In this document: in pieces, positions 22,180-31,385 of the stretch | Layout: each line of letters opens with the position of its first letter | How positions within the stretch are numbered: the stretch's first letter is position 1 | IMG/VR virus record: IMGVR_UViG_3300023082_000001 | Location: 1 to 64,000 of that record | Length of the DNA stretch: 64,000 bases | Strand: one strand, 5' to 3' | From: a virus | Notes under the pieces: model-generated | What the model saw: only the letters and a program-made list of their open reading frames with translations | Databases searched by the model: none | What the model was told of the DNA's origin: nothing | Made by a program: the position numbers and the translations under genes

Positions 22180-23670
22180 ATGGCAGATGTAAATAAGGCT
22201 CCTGATGAGGACGCCACTCCTCTTTCTACCGGCACTGATTCGACTATACCTCGCATCAAGTTCTCAGAGAACGGTCAGCCGGGAATGAATATTCTAGGGG
22301 GTAATGTCTTTGATGATATGCAACGCGAACTTCAGTGGCCTTTCTGTATTAATACATTCAACAAGATGCGAAAGGATGCCACAGTAAGTTCTGCCATTCA
22401 GCTTGTTGAAACAATGATCAGTAAAGTTAAATGGAAAGTTGAAGTTCCTCACAATGCTTCTGATGATCTAAAACGTAAAAAGAAGTTTTTGGAAGAAGTT
22501 ATCCAAGACATGGATACAAGCTTATTCTCTGTTGTTAAAGAGATTAGTTCTTTCAATACCTTTGGCTTCTCAGTTATGGAAAAGATATTCCGTAAAAGAT
22601 TGAAGTCCAATGGCTCTTATTTTGATGATGGTTTGATTGGTCTTAAAGGTATGGTGCCTAGGGGTCAAGAAACTATCGCTAAGTGGGAGACTGACGATTA
22701 CAACAGGTATATCTTAGGTTTGCGTCAGTGGGTTGTAAAGAAAGACGGTCAGCTTGGTGAGATGACTCTTTCAGAGGGTAGGCTCATTCCTCGTGAAAAG
22801 TTCTTGTTGTTTCGCACAGGTGTTCGTAAGAACAGTCCTACAGGAACCTCCCCACTGGTTGCTTGCTGGGAGTCATGGAAATTTAAGAAAGCTTTGGAGG
22901 AATCTGAAGCTATTGGTATTGCAAAAGATCTTCGTGGCCTTCCAATTGTCTATATGCCTATTCAGTATATGGTGGAAGGGGCATCTGATGCCGATAAAGC
23001 CACTTTTGAATATATGAAGAAGGTTGTGCGTAACATTCACCGTGAAGAACAAGAGGGTGTAATCCTTCCAAGTCTTTATGAGGAAGGTAAGCGCATGTTT
23101 GAGTTTGAGTTGGCGGGTGTATCAGGTTCTAAGAGTTATGATGTTGGGGCTATCATTGATCGTTATTCAAATGAAATCCTCATGTCTTTTTTCGCTGATG
23201 TCCTAAAGCTTGGTCAAGGTGCAACAGGTTCATACTCTCTTGCAGACTCCAAGACATCCATTATTGCAACACGTATTGAAGCTGCTCTGATGGAAATTCA
23301 AGATCAATTCAACAATGATTTGATTCCCCAGCTTGCAACCCTGAATGGATGGAACCCTGTTGAGATGCCTAAGCTTTGCTACGGCGATATTGACGAACGT
23401 GACATCGGTACATTTGCATCTGCTGTACAACGAATGAAAGCTACTAACATGATTGTTCCTTCTCCTAAGAACATCAACTATGTAGCAGAAATCATGGGTA
23501 TGCCTGATCGTGTAGATGAGAACATGCCACAAGAAGAGTTGAATGAGCTTCTTGGTGTTGTTATGGATTCTAGCTCAGGTGATTCATTTACATCAGGTTT
23601 GCCGGGAGGCACTGGCGATAATATAGGTAGCTCGGGTGATGCCTCAGTTGCTAACAAGGAAAATAACTAA
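22180..23670 (+). CDS. Portal protein
   Basis: 496 aa. The sequence SSAIQLVETMISKVKWKVEVP and the later helical stem region (VGAIIDRYSNEILMSFFADVLKLGQ) match the DUF935/Mu gp29-like portal family. It forms the dodecameric ring at the capsid vertex through which DNA passes. Position between terminase and head protease is standard. It ends in a Gly/Ser-rich tail and its stop is adjacent to the next start. Confidence 0.87.
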   Translation: MADVNKAPDEDATPLSTGTDSTIPRIKFSENGQPGMNILGGNVFDDMQRELQWPFCINTFNKMRKDATVSSAIQLVETMISKVKWKVEVPHNASDDLKRKKKFLEEVIQDMDTSLFSVVKEISSFNTFGFSVMEKIFRKRLKSNGSYFDDGLIGLKGMVPRGQETIAKWETDDYNRYILGLRQWVVKKDGQLGEMTLSEGRLIPREKFLLFRTGVRKNSPTGTSPLVACWESWKFKKALEESEAIGIAKDLRGLPIVYMPIQYMVEGASDADKATFEYMKKVVRNIHREEQEGVILPSLYEEGKRMFEFELAGVSGSKSYDVGAIIDRYSNEILMSFFADVLKLGQGATGSYSLADSKTSIIATRIEAALMEIQDQFNNDLIPQLATLNGWNPVEMPKLCYGDIDERDIGTFASAVQRMKATNMIVPSPKNINYVAEIMGMPDRVDENMPQEELNELLGVVMDSSSGDSFTSGLPGGTGDNIGSSGDASVANKENN

Positions 23671-25026
23671 ATGTCTCATCAATTGATTAGATTGCGTGAC
23701 AAAGTTTATAACACACCTCAATTGATGTCTTTGGTATCCTTTGAGAATATCTGTGATTATCTGGATGCTCGTTGCTCTAAAGACTTCAAGCTTGAAGATG
23801 AAGCTGATGAAAAACAAGTAACAGACCGATACTCTTTCAACAGTGACATTGGTGTTGCTGTAATGAACATTCAAGGTCCATTGACTGATAAGCCAGTCAC
23901 TATGATGGGTTTTGATTGTGGTGGTACTAGCTATCAGCAACTCAAGGAAGACTTCACCTACCTTGCAGACAGTGGCGCTAAGACAATCGCGTTCATGACT
24001 GACAGTGGTGGTGGGGAGGCGTACGGAGTTTTTGATGCAGCCAACTACATACGATCTTATGCAGATGCTAAAGGCGTAAAGATTATTTCGTATGTTGACG
24101 GACTCAGCGCTTCTGCTGCTTATGCACTGACTGCAATCTCTGATGAAATTATTACAAATAGTCAGTCTGAGCTTGGAAGTATTGGTGTTGTTGTTCGTCT
24201 TATGAATGATAGCAAAGCTCTTGAGAAAGATGGCTATGAAAGGACATTTATTACAGCAGGTGCCGACAAAGTTCCTTTTGCAAACGATGGGTCATTCAAA
24301 CCAGAATTTCTTTCTGATATCCAAACAAAAGTAGATACTCTCTACGAAAGTTTTACAGAGTTTGTTTCTAGTAATAGAGGCATGTCTGTAGAAGCAGTTA
24401 GAGCCACAGAAGCAAAGACTTTCCTATCCGGGGATGCTTTGAAGCTTGGTCTAGCTGATAAAGTAATGACCCTTGAGGGTTTTTACGAATACTTAGCAGA
24501 TACAGCGCAAAGTCATAAAGGTGATGAGAAATCAATGCTCAAAGATAAACTATTTAAAATGAATAAAGAAGGGCAAAGTTTCGATATGAACGAACTAGAA
24601 CTCGCGAAGTCGGAACTTTCCGAACTTGGCACCAAATACGAAGCACAAGCTGCTGATCTTCAACTGGCCTTGGCAGGTGTTCAAGACCTTCAAGCTAAGT
24701 TGGCTGAAGCTCAAGGTGTTGTTGCTGAATTCAAAGCTGCTCAAGCTAAAGCTGAACTTGAAGCTAAAGAAGCTGTTGCAGCCACCCGTAAAGCTGCTCT
24801 GGTAGCTTCGATTGGCGAAGAACAAGCTGCTCAATTGTCTGCATCTCTTGAAGGTGTATCAGACGCGCAATACGAAGCTGTCGTTGCTGCTGTTACCAAA
24901 GCTAACGCTGCTCTTGTAGAAAACCCACTCTTTAAAGAAATGGGTGCTGATGTAGAGGTCGAGACTAACCCCGATATGGAAGACGCTCTCGCTAAACTTA
25001 TCCAAAAAACCTATAAAACTAAGTAA
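23671..25026 (+). CDS. S49-type head protease with C-terminal scaffold
   Basis: 451 aa. The N-terminal 285 residues form a SppA/S49 peptidase like phage lambda C: MTDSGGGEAYG (oxyanion glycines), then DGLSASAAYALTAISDE with the catalytic Ser, and GSIGVVV. The C-terminal 165 residues are a long alanine/glutamate-rich coiled coil ending in a basic tail, the usual form of a fused scaffold (Nu3-like). An internal ATG at 24535 (MLKDKLFKM), preceded by GGTGATGAG, could initiate scaffold alone, as in lambda. It has no gap from the portal gene. Confidence 0.87.
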   Translation: MSHQLIRLRDKVYNTPQLMSLVSFENICDYLDARCSKDFKLEDEADEKQVTDRYSFNSDIGVAVMNIQGPLTDKPVTMMGFDCGGTSYQQLKEDFTYLADSGAKTIAFMTDSGGGEAYGVFDAANYIRSYADAKGVKIISYVDGLSASAAYALTAISDEIITNSQSELGSIGVVVRLMNDSKALEKDGYERTFITAGADKVPFANDGSFKPEFLSDIQTKVDTLYESFTEFVSSNRGMSVEAVRATEAKTFLSGDALKLGLADKVMTLEGFYEYLADTAQSHKGDEKSMLKDKLFKMNKEGQSFDMNELELAKSELSELGTKYEAQAADLQLALAGVQDLQAKLAEAQGVVAEFKAAQAKAELEAKEAVAATRKAALVASIGEEQAAQLSASLEGVSDAQYEAVVAAVTKANAALVENPLFKEMGADVEVETNPDMEDALAKLIQKTYKTK

Positions 25027-25041
25027 GAGGACTATTTCCCA

Positions 25042-25461
25042 ATGGCAATTAACGACCTGACCTACCGCACCCTTGGCGACCTTGTTGTACACGAACTTGA
25101 TCCAAGTGTCGGCTATGCTCGTAAAGTTATCACCTTGAACTTCACTGCTGCCGGTGCTGTACCTATGGGTACTGTTGTAGCACGTGCTGCTGCTGACACC
25201 ACTTTTCACCGTGCTGTTGTAGCCGACCTCACCGCTGCTGGTACTCAGTTTGCGGTTGTGTTTGGTGATCGTTTGAGCTGGAAGCCTACTTTTGATGTAG
25301 CTGCCACCACCAACACCCCGGCTGTTGCTTTTGTTCGTGACGAAGTTATTTTGTCTGACTTCCTCATCAAAGCAGTAAACACTCAATTTAACGCTGCCCA
25401 GATTGTGACCCTAAAAGGTCTGCTCGAAGCACAAGGCGTATTGGTGGAGATTGCTTGCTGA
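25042..25461 (+). CDS. Head decoration protein
   Basis: 139 aa, matching lambda gpD-like decoration proteins: LVVHELDPSVGYARKVITLN near the N terminus, PMGTVVAR, and a central GDRLSWKP segment. It would stabilise the expanded capsid at three-fold axes. Codon use here and in the next gene is richer in C-ending codons, as expected for highly expressed proteins. Position between protease and capsid is standard. Confidence 0.85.
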   Translation: MAINDLTYRTLGDLVVHELDPSVGYARKVITLNFTAAGAVPMGTVVARAAADTTFHRAVVADLTAAGTQFAVVFGDRLSWKPTFDVAATTNTPAVAFVRDEVILSDFLIKAVNTQFNAAQIVTLKGLLEAQGVLVEIAC

Positions 25462-25505
25462 AAAGCGGCTTTCTCATCAAAATAAATAATCTGGAGCTTA
25501 TATAA

Positions 25506-26579
25506 ATGGCAATTGCTTTTCAAACCAACAACACCACTCAGGTAACTGAGCTTACCAACCAAATCGTAACCATCCCTAACCGCTGGGGTTTGATCAACAG
25601 CATGGGCCTGTTTAATGAACAGGGTGTTACTCAGGAAAACGTTACTGTTAGCCTGCTGACTGAAGTTGACGGCCTGCCAATTGACCGTAACTGGGATGAG
25701 CGTAACAGCACTATCAAGCCTACAAAGCGCGGTAGCCTGAGCTTCCCAATTCCTCACTTCCCACTTGATACCATGATCACTCCCCGTGACCTGCAAGGTA
25801 TCATCTCTTGGACTAACTTTGCCCAAGGTCTGGAACTGGAAACTGTAGCAGCTGTACGTCTGCGTAAGATGCAAGAAATCCGCAACCGTTACGAGCGTCT
25901 GTCCGAAGTTGCCCGTATGCAAATCATCACCACTGGTTCGGTTTATGCACCAAGCGGTACTCTGGCACGTAGCTATGGTCCTACTGTAAACTACTACAAC
26001 GAGTTCGGCGTAACCCGTACTGAGATTGTCACTGATCTTGATAACGTTAACGTTGACCCACTGAGCTACACTAACACCATCATCTCCGGTATTCAAGACG
26101 GTCTGTTGAATGGTCAAATTGCTGATGATTTCGTTGTAATCTGCTCGCCAGAATACTTCCAAGCGTTGATCACCAACCCTTATATCACCGAAGTTTACAA
26201 GTACTTCCGTCGTGATCAAGATCCATTGGTTAATCGTCTGTCTGCCGCTGGTATGGGCTTGCCAGCTAACTACCAAGTCTTCAACTTTGGTGGTCTGACT
26301 TTCATTGAATATCGTGGCACCTACACCGATCAAAATGGTGTTGTTCAACGCTTCATTCCAGCTGGTGATGCTTATGCTTTCCCACTGGGTGTAACTGATA
26401 TGTTCCAGACCTACTATGCTCCTGCTCTGACTTTCCCAAGTGTTAACACTGCTGGTCAGTCTGTTTACTATGCAGAGTACATGGGCGACAAGATGGACAA
26501 GATTGAAATTATGTCTGAGTCCAACCAGCTGAACGCTGTTCTGCGTCCACAAGCTATTGTACGTTTGTCGTTGACCTAA
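25506..26579 (+). CDS. Major capsid protein (HK97 fold, lambda E-like)
   Basis: 357 aa. The pattern EVDGLPIDRNWDERNSTIKP, the FPIPHFPLDTMITPRDLQG segment and the long helix KMQEIRNRYERLSEVARMQ match the E family of major capsid proteins. It has more C-ending codons than neighbours, consistent with very high expression. It is followed by a short G/C hairpin which may protect the mRNA 3' end or lower read-through. Confidence 0.9.
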   Translation: MAIAFQTNNTTQVTELTNQIVTIPNRWGLINSMGLFNEQGVTQENVTVSLLTEVDGLPIDRNWDERNSTIKPTKRGSLSFPIPHFPLDTMITPRDLQGIISWTNFAQGLELETVAAVRLRKMQEIRNRYERLSEVARMQIITTGSVYAPSGTLARSYGPTVNYYNEFGVTRTEIVTDLDNVNVDPLSYTNTIISGIQDGLLNGQIADDFVVICSPEYFQALITNPYITEVYKYFRRDQDPLVNRLSAAGMGLPANYQVFNFGGLTFIEYRGTYTDQNGVVQRFIPAGDAYAFPLGVTDMFQTYYAPALTFPSVNTAGQSVYYAEYMGDKMDKIEIMSESNQLNAVLRPQAIVRLSLT

Positions 26580-26586
26580 GATGAAT

Positions 26587-26612
26587 GGGGGATGAAATAT
26601 GCCCCCTATTTT
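26587..26612 (+). terminator. G/C hairpin after major capsid gene
   Basis: GGGGG (26587-26591) pairs with CCCCC (26602-26606) and is followed by TATTTTAAAA. Likely a partial terminator or 3' stabiliser setting the level of downstream head-tail connector genes. Confidence 0.5.
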
Positions 26613-26625
26613 AAAAGGAATAGTT

Positions 26626-27087
26626 ATGGCTTTGACTCCCATTCAGGCTGTACGTCTCTTTATTGGAGATAGTTCGGAGCCTTACACTTTCACGGACGAA
26701 GACATTCAATACTTCCTTGATATGTCAGGGAACAATGTAAGACAAGCATCTATATTTGCTATCTATGCTATTATCGCTGACCTTGCTAAAAACAAGTCAG
26801 TTTACCGAGAGACAGCAGGGCATTATGAAGTTTGGAGTAATGCGCTAGACTGGTATAAGCTGCTTCTTGGCAATATAAATAGCAATCCAACTTTAGGTCT
26901 TGGCAGTTTGATGCCTTATGCTGCTGGTATCGACACAGAGGATGTGTGGAATAACAGAGCAGACTGTGGTGCCTACTCGGGTAAAATCGTACACACCGTT
27001 GACGAAGTTGGTTGTAAAACTGGGCATTGGTTGGATCGTTTTAGCTGTGGTATTCCTGACATGCCCTATTGGGTAGTGAGGCGCTAA
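26626..27087 (+). CDS. Head-tail connector (gp6-like adaptor), 153 aa
   Basis: Starts MALTPIQAVRLFIGDSSEPYTFTDEDI, the usual opening of phage head-tail adaptors with the helical YFLDMSGNN and AIYAIIADLAKN segments. The ATG at 26626 has AAAAGGA at good spacing; an in-frame ATG at 26599 lies within the hairpin and is rejected. It follows the capsid gene, as adaptors do. Confidence 0.75.
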   Translation: MALTPIQAVRLFIGDSSEPYTFTDEDIQYFLDMSGNNVRQASIFAIYAIIADLAKNKSVYRETAGHYEVWSNALDWYKLLLGNINSNPTLGLGSLMPYAAGIDTEDVWNNRADCGAYSGKIVHTVDEVGCKTGHWLDRFSCGIPDMPYWVVRR

Positions 27088-27089
27088 TA

Positions 27090-27458
27090 ATGAGTATTGC
27101 CCAGTTTAGTTTAGTCAATAAAATCCCCGTCACAATCCTTCGCCACTCTCAAGGCTCATGGGTAGACGGAGATTGGGTAGAAGGTGCTGAACAAGAGGTT
27201 ATTATTCAAGCTAACGTTCACCCTTTCTCAGACTATCAAGTGATGATGCTTCCTGAATCAGATAGAACCAAAAGCTGGATGTGGTTATTTACAGCAAGCT
27301 TGGTTAGACAGAAGAAAGAGGGAATTGGCGGATATGACGCTGACCGCTTTATGTGGGAAGGTGATTTGTACGAAGTAAGAATGGTACAAACCTTTTCTAT
27401 GGGCGTAAGGGATCACCGCGAGGCGAAGTGTGTACGTGTAGAATTGAGTCCCAATTGA
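27090..27458 (+). CDS. Probable head completion/stopper protein, 122 aa
   Basis: A beta-rich small protein (PVTILRHSQGSWVDGDWVEG, EVIIQANVHPFSDYQVMML) with the pattern of stopper or head-completion proteins. The ATG at 27090 has GAGG upstream and gives MSIAQFSL; a longer frame overlaps the previous gene. Assignment rests on order (adaptor, stopper, neck, terminator) more than on motifs. Confidence 0.6.
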   Translation: MSIAQFSLVNKIPVTILRHSQGSWVDGDWVEGAEQEVIIQANVHPFSDYQVMMLPESDRTKSWMWLFTASLVRQKKEGIGGYDADRFMWEGDLYEVRMVQTFSMGVRDHREAKCVRVELSPN

Positions 27459-27465
27459 GGCAGCT

Positions 27466-27927
27466 ATGGCTAATAAAGTTATTAAAAACGTAGCTGCTTG
27501 GGATAAAGTTAAAGCTAATCTTCTAAAGAATATCCCAGAACTCAACACAGGCTTCTTTTCAGAATCTATTTACGGCCCTGAGAATGATAACCTACCAGTT
27601 GCTCAAGTGGCCCAGCTTAACGAAGAGGGTAGTCGAGACAATCCACCAAGACCCTTTATTCGTGCAGGATTTGGCGGTGCTTTACGCAGTGGAAAGCTAG
27701 ACAAGAATATATCTGTTGCAATGAAGAGCATCCTTGAAGGTGGTGATATTCAGCAACAATACAAGATTCTTGGCCCTGTATTCGTTAATGAGATGAGGCA
27801 ACAAATCATCAATTGGGATACCCCACCAAACAGCCCTAAAACTGTTGAAGCTAAAGGTAAGAATGATCCTCTAAGGGATACAGACACTATGCTCAACTCT
27901 GTTGACTATAAAGTTGGGAGTGTTTAA
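27466..27927 (+). CDS. Neck/tail-completion protein (HK97 gp10-like), 153 aa
   Basis: The segment VAQLNEEGSRDNPPRPFIRAGF is typical of HK97 gp10-type and Mu-like virion morphogenesis proteins (hydrophobic-x-EEG, then P-x-RPFIR). It ends adjacent to the tail terminator gene with a 1-base overlap. A role in joining head and tail is inferred from the family and position. Confidence 0.7.
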   Translation: MANKVIKNVAAWDKVKANLLKNIPELNTGFFSESIYGPENDNLPVAQVAQLNEEGSRDNPPRPFIRAGFGGALRSGKLDKNISVAMKSILEGGDIQQQYKILGPVFVNEMRQQIINWDTPPNSPKTVEAKGKNDPLRDTDTMLNSVDYKVGSV

Positions 27928-28472
27928 TGGCAAGCAATCTGTTCAGCCAGCTTAGAGCTAATATCCGTAAAGTGGTTATCACGGCTCTATCAGAATACCC
28001 AAACGCCGCCAACACAACGATTTTCTCAAACTCAAATGGTTCTGAGCCTGCTGAATCTTATGTTGTTATCAATATCTTGAGTATTACACAGCAAGGTCAT
28101 CACGTTACAGCTAGTAAACTTGATAGTCAGAATAGACAAGCAACTCAAGCTGCTTATGAAATTTTATGTCAGATAAGTTTTATCGGAAGTGAAAGCGGAG
28201 ACATGTCTCACAGTTTTAATCAAAGAATCAATAACAACTATAAAGTGTTTGAGGATTTGAAAAGAAACAAACTAGGGATAATGAGAAAGAGTAGTGTAAG
28301 GCGTGCTCCTCAAAAGAGGGATACGAAGTGGGTGGAATATCACAACATGGATGTAACATTCTCCTACATTGCTGTAACGCAAGATGTTGTTGATATAATT
28401 GAGGCAGTAGTTGTTGAAGATGTAATCACAGATACAATTTTCAGAGTGCCGGAAGGCCCAATCCCCGTATAA
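27927..28472 (+). CDS. Tail terminator-like protein, 181 aa
   Basis: N-terminal helix (QLRANIRKVVITALSEYP) and a beta core (SYVVINILSITQQGHHVT, YEILCQISFIGS) match phage tail terminator/neck proteins of myoviruses. It comes just before the sheath gene, the normal position. The tail of about 25 residues is acidic. Confidence 0.65.
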   Translation: MASNLFSQLRANIRKVVITALSEYPNAANTTIFSNSNGSEPAESYVVINILSITQQGHHVTASKLDSQNRQATQAAYEILCQISFIGSESGDMSHSFNQRINNNYKVFEDLKRNKLGIMRKSSVRRAPQKRDTKWVEYHNMDVTFSYIAVTQDVVDIIEAVVVEDVITDTIFRVPEGPIPV

Positions 28473-28495
28473 ACATAACAAAGGAATAAAGCCTA

Positions 28496-29779
28496 ATGGC
28501 CGAAATTGACAATATCGTACAGATCACGATTAGTCGGGAGTCTACTTCTGTTGCTACAGCAAGTTTCAACATCCCACTAATCCTAGCATCTTTCACAAAC
28601 TTCTCTGAACGTGCTCGTGTCTATACTGATATCGATGCCGTTGGTGAAGATTTCAATGCAACAGACAAAGCATACATCATTGCACAAAAGCTTTTTGGTC
28701 AAAGTGCTGTAGGTGCTGTACCTCCTAGCATTGTGATTGGTCGTCGTCAAGTTGATAGTGCAGTTCTTACTCCTGTTGTTGCTGACACTACCACCTACAC
28801 TGTCACTGTAAACGGTAGTCCTTATAGCTTCACTTCAGGCACTGGTGCTACAGCAACAAGTATTGTAACTGGTTTGAAAGCAGCTATCGGCACCCCTACC
28901 GGCGTAACTGTAGGTGGTACTTCCACTCTAACTTTGGCCCCAACTACTCCGGGTGCTGCTTGGAGTGTGTCGGCAAGCACTAACGTCAATCAAGTGAATG
29001 GTGCTTCCACTGAAGCTATGGCTGATGCGTTGGATGCAGTGTCTCAGGTTAACAGTGTTTGGTATGGTGTTGTTTCTGATAGCCATATCCAAGCTGAAGT
29101 AGTAGCCTTGAGCGATGCAGTTGCAAGCCGTCGTAAAATCTTCGGTACTTCTAGCCAAGATGCAGCTGTAATCACTACTGGTACAACTGACGTTGCCGCT
29201 GTTCTGGATGCTAAGAGTGCATCGCGTACCTATGGCGTTTATCTGCCAACGGCTGACACTGAATACCCAGAGGCCGCTTGGATGGGTGCTCAACTTCCCT
29301 ACACTCCGGGTAGCAACGATTGGGACTTCAAGCGTGTATCCGGTGTCACTGTAAGTGGCCTGAGTGACACTGCTCGTGCAAACCTTCGTAGCAAGAACAT
29401 GAACATGTACACCACAGTCGGTGGCGTCAACGTCATGCAAGACGGTAACATGTTTGATGGTACACCGATTGATGAGGTGGTGGGAACAGACTGGCTTTAT
29501 GCTCGACTTCAAGAACAAATCTACTTCCGTCTGATTAATAGCTTGAAAATTCCAATGACCAACCAAGGTTTGGTAATCATTGAGAATGAAATTCGTTCGG
29601 TACTCTCTCAAGCAGAGGCTAATGGCCTGATTGCTCGTGGATGGACTGTGACTACCCCTGACGTTAATGATATTCCTGTCACTCTTCGTGCAGCCCGTAC
29701 TGCTGGTGTATTCCAGTTCCGTGCTCGTCTCGCAGGTAGTGTACGGAAAGTTATCGTTAATGGCTTCCTTTCTGTATAA
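28496..29779 (+). CDS. Tail sheath protein (DUF3383-like)
   Basis: 427 aa contractile sheath. The start NIVQITISRESTSVATASFN and the end GVFQFRARLAGSVRKVIVNG match the DUF3383 sheath family. Residues about 91-160 hold an inserted beta domain with a TSGTGATATSIVTGL core that recurs in the J-like baseplate protein at 38841-39065. This gene marks the phage as a myovirus. The second half has more C-ending codons, like capsid. Confidence 0.87.
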   Translation: MAEIDNIVQITISRESTSVATASFNIPLILASFTNFSERARVYTDIDAVGEDFNATDKAYIIAQKLFGQSAVGAVPPSIVIGRRQVDSAVLTPVVADTTTYTVTVNGSPYSFTSGTGATATSIVTGLKAAIGTPTGVTVGGTSTLTLAPTTPGAAWSVSASTNVNQVNGASTEAMADALDAVSQVNSVWYGVVSDSHIQAEVVALSDAVASRRKIFGTSSQDAAVITTGTTDVAAVLDAKSASRTYGVYLPTADTEYPEAAWMGAQLPYTPGSNDWDFKRVSGVTVSGLSDTARANLRSKNMNMYTTVGGVNVMQDGNMFDGTPIDEVVGTDWLYARLQEQIYFRLINSLKIPMTNQGLVIIENEIRSVLSQAEANGLIARGWTVTTPDVNDIPVTLRAARTAGVFQFRARLAGSVRKVIVNGFLSV

Positions 29780-29796
29780 TCTAGGAGAATATTAAT

Positions 29797-30324
29797 ATGG
29801 CAGATGCTCTGCTCGGCAGTTACTCTCCAGAGAGTATGGTTATCGTCATCAGTAAAGGTGACTTCATTCACACCATCAGCGGATTTGCCGATGGTACTTT
29901 TCTAAACTTTGCACGGCGTGTACCGGCCTCCGACTTGTATGTCGGCGCTGATTTGACCACAGGTCGAGTTAAACGTCGTAACAAAGCAACTGATATTACG
30001 ATCACACTTCATCAGTTTGCTACATCTAATGCAATTCTGCAAGCTCTTCAACGAGCTGACGAAGAAGATGATTTGGGTAATACTTGGGTGTTTAACATCA
30101 CAATCAAGGATTTGTCCGGTACTGGCGTTTGGTCTTCCAACCAAGCTTTCATCGCCACTGTTCCTGATAGCCCATTCTCCACCACCACTGAGACTCGTGA
30201 CTGGGTGATTAGCGCTGTTAGCTTGTCTTCCAACATTGGATCTAACACATTGTTTGATGCTGCTGAAGTTGCAGCTATGAATGCTGTTGGTAGTGAAGTT
30301 GACCAACGCTGGCAGTTGACTTAA
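29797..30324 (+). CDS. Tail tube protein 1 (DUF3277-like)
   Basis: 175 aa, directly after sheath as tube genes are. Beta-rich, with the segments SYSPESMVIVISKG, TVPDSPFSTTTETRDWVISA and a repeated pattern found in the next two genes. Of three tube-like paralogues it has the codon use of a highly expressed gene, so it is most likely the main tube subunit. A GNRA hairpin follows it. Confidence 0.8.
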   Translation: MADALLGSYSPESMVIVISKGDFIHTISGFADGTFLNFARRVPASDLYVGADLTTGRVKRRNKATDITITLHQFATSNAILQALQRADEEDDLGNTWVFNITIKDLSGTGVWSSNQAFIATVPDSPFSTTTETRDWVISAVSLSSNIGSNTLFDAAEVAAMNAVGSEVDQRWQLT

Positions 30325-30337
30325 GTATACAAGCTAA

Positions 30338-30355
30338 AGGGGCAGCAATGCCCCT
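30338..30355 (+). terminator. GCAA-tetraloop hairpin after tube gene 1
   Basis: AGGGGCA (30338-30344) pairs with TGCCCCT (30349-30355) across a GCAA loop, followed by CATTTAAAA. A stable hairpin of this sort after the first tube gene probably lowers expression of the following paralogues or stabilises the upstream mRNA. Confidence 0.5.
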
Positions 30356-30373
30356 CATTTAAAAGGTGTGGAC

Positions 30374-30874
30374 ATGACTACATTAGCTACATACATGCCT
30401 GATGCTTGTACATTTCTAGCTTTCGGTATCCCCCTTGATGGCTTTGTTTCTGGAACATTTATCTCAGTTACAAAAGATGTTAATCCATTCACCACAGTTA
30501 AAACTCCAGATGGAACTGTAGCACGCCTTTATAATAGTGATCAAACCTACACAATTGCTTTAACACTCTATAGCGGTAGTGACTCAAACGATGTACTAAG
30601 TAAACTTTGGTACTTGGATGAAATTACTCAGCGAGGGAAGTTTCCAGTCTTCATTAAAGATGGAAGTGGGTCGGACTTGTTCTTCTCAACCACAAGTTGG
30701 ATTGAATCAGTTCCTCCTCTTGTTAAAAGTGATAATTTTGAAGCTCGTACATGGATTATAAGATCTTCCCAAGCTGTGATCAATATTGGTGGTAATGGAG
30801 ATGCAAGTTCTATCCTTCGTGACTTAACCAACCTTGCTATCTCAGCTATACCTATTCTTGAGGACGTACTGTAA
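30374..30874 (+). CDS. Tail tube-like protein 2
   Basis: 166 aa from the ATG at 30374 with AAAAGG upstream; the frame also opens at a GTG 2 codons earlier. It shares with neighbours the pattern VTKDVNPFTTVKTPDGT / TIALTLYSGSDSNDVLSKL / FEARTWIIRSSQ. It is a diverged paralogue of tube 1 and may make the tube initiator or a terminal ring at the baseplate. Confidence 0.7.
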   Translation: MTTLATYMPDACTFLAFGIPLDGFVSGTFISVTKDVNPFTTVKTPDGTVARLYNSDQTYTIALTLYSGSDSNDVLSKLWYLDEITQRGKFPVFIKDGSGSDLFFSTTSWIESVPPLVKSDNFEARTWIIRSSQAVINIGGNGDASSILRDLTNLAISAIPILEDVL

Positions 30875-31371
30875 TGGCAAATGGATTTACAGTAAACAGT
30901 TTTAGTCCAAAAGATGTCCAGCTGATTGTGGCAGGTTATGTTATCACTGGCTGGGAAAGGATCACCATTACACGAAGAGTTAAAGGTTTCACACCTATTC
31001 CCGGTATTCGCGGTAAGAACACTCGTGTAGCCTCTCAGGATACATCAGCCACTATCACAGTACCTGTGCTTCAAACCTCTCAAAGTAATGAAGTATTATC
31101 TTCAATTCATGAGCAAGATTTAGATAAGAAGACAGGTAGACTTGGTATTACACTTAAAGATGTATCAGGTAACAGCATTTTCTCCTCTGATGAAGGCTAC
31201 ATTACAGGGTTTCCTTCTGTCACTTATTCTGGTCAGTTTGAATACAGAACTTGGGAAATATTTTTACAAAGAACGTCTAGTTATAATGTTGCAGGCAATG
31301 CCCGTCCATCAACATCTCTATTGGATGGTGTACTAGGTGAAGCTTCCAACTTTATTAACGATTTATTTTAA
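30874..31371 (+). CDS. Tail tube-like protein 3
   Basis: 165 aa. The pattern ITITRRVKGFTPIPGIRGKNTRV / ATITVPVLQTSQSNEVLSS / FEYRTWEIFLQR aligns with tube 1 and 2. It starts at the last base of tube 2. Same interpretation: a baseplate-proximal tube ring or adaptor. Confidence 0.7.
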   Translation: MANGFTVNSFSPKDVQLIVAGYVITGWERITITRRVKGFTPIPGIRGKNTRVASQDTSATITVPVLQTSQSNEVLSSIHEQDLDKKTGRLGITLKDVSGNSIFSSDEGYITGFPSVTYSGQFEYRTWEIFLQRTSSYNVAGNARPSTSLLDGVLGEASNFINDLF

Positions 31372-31385
31372 ACAACATTTAGGAA

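Noticed and set aside
25383-26642. 419-codon minus-strand ORF opposite the major capsid gene
   Set aside because: A shadow of the capsid gene, caused by its strong codon bias; the plus-strand product matches a capsid protein fully.
28928-29611. 227-codon minus-strand ORF opposite the sheath gene
   Set aside because: Shadow frame; sheath assignment is secure and no ribosome-binding sequence is present.
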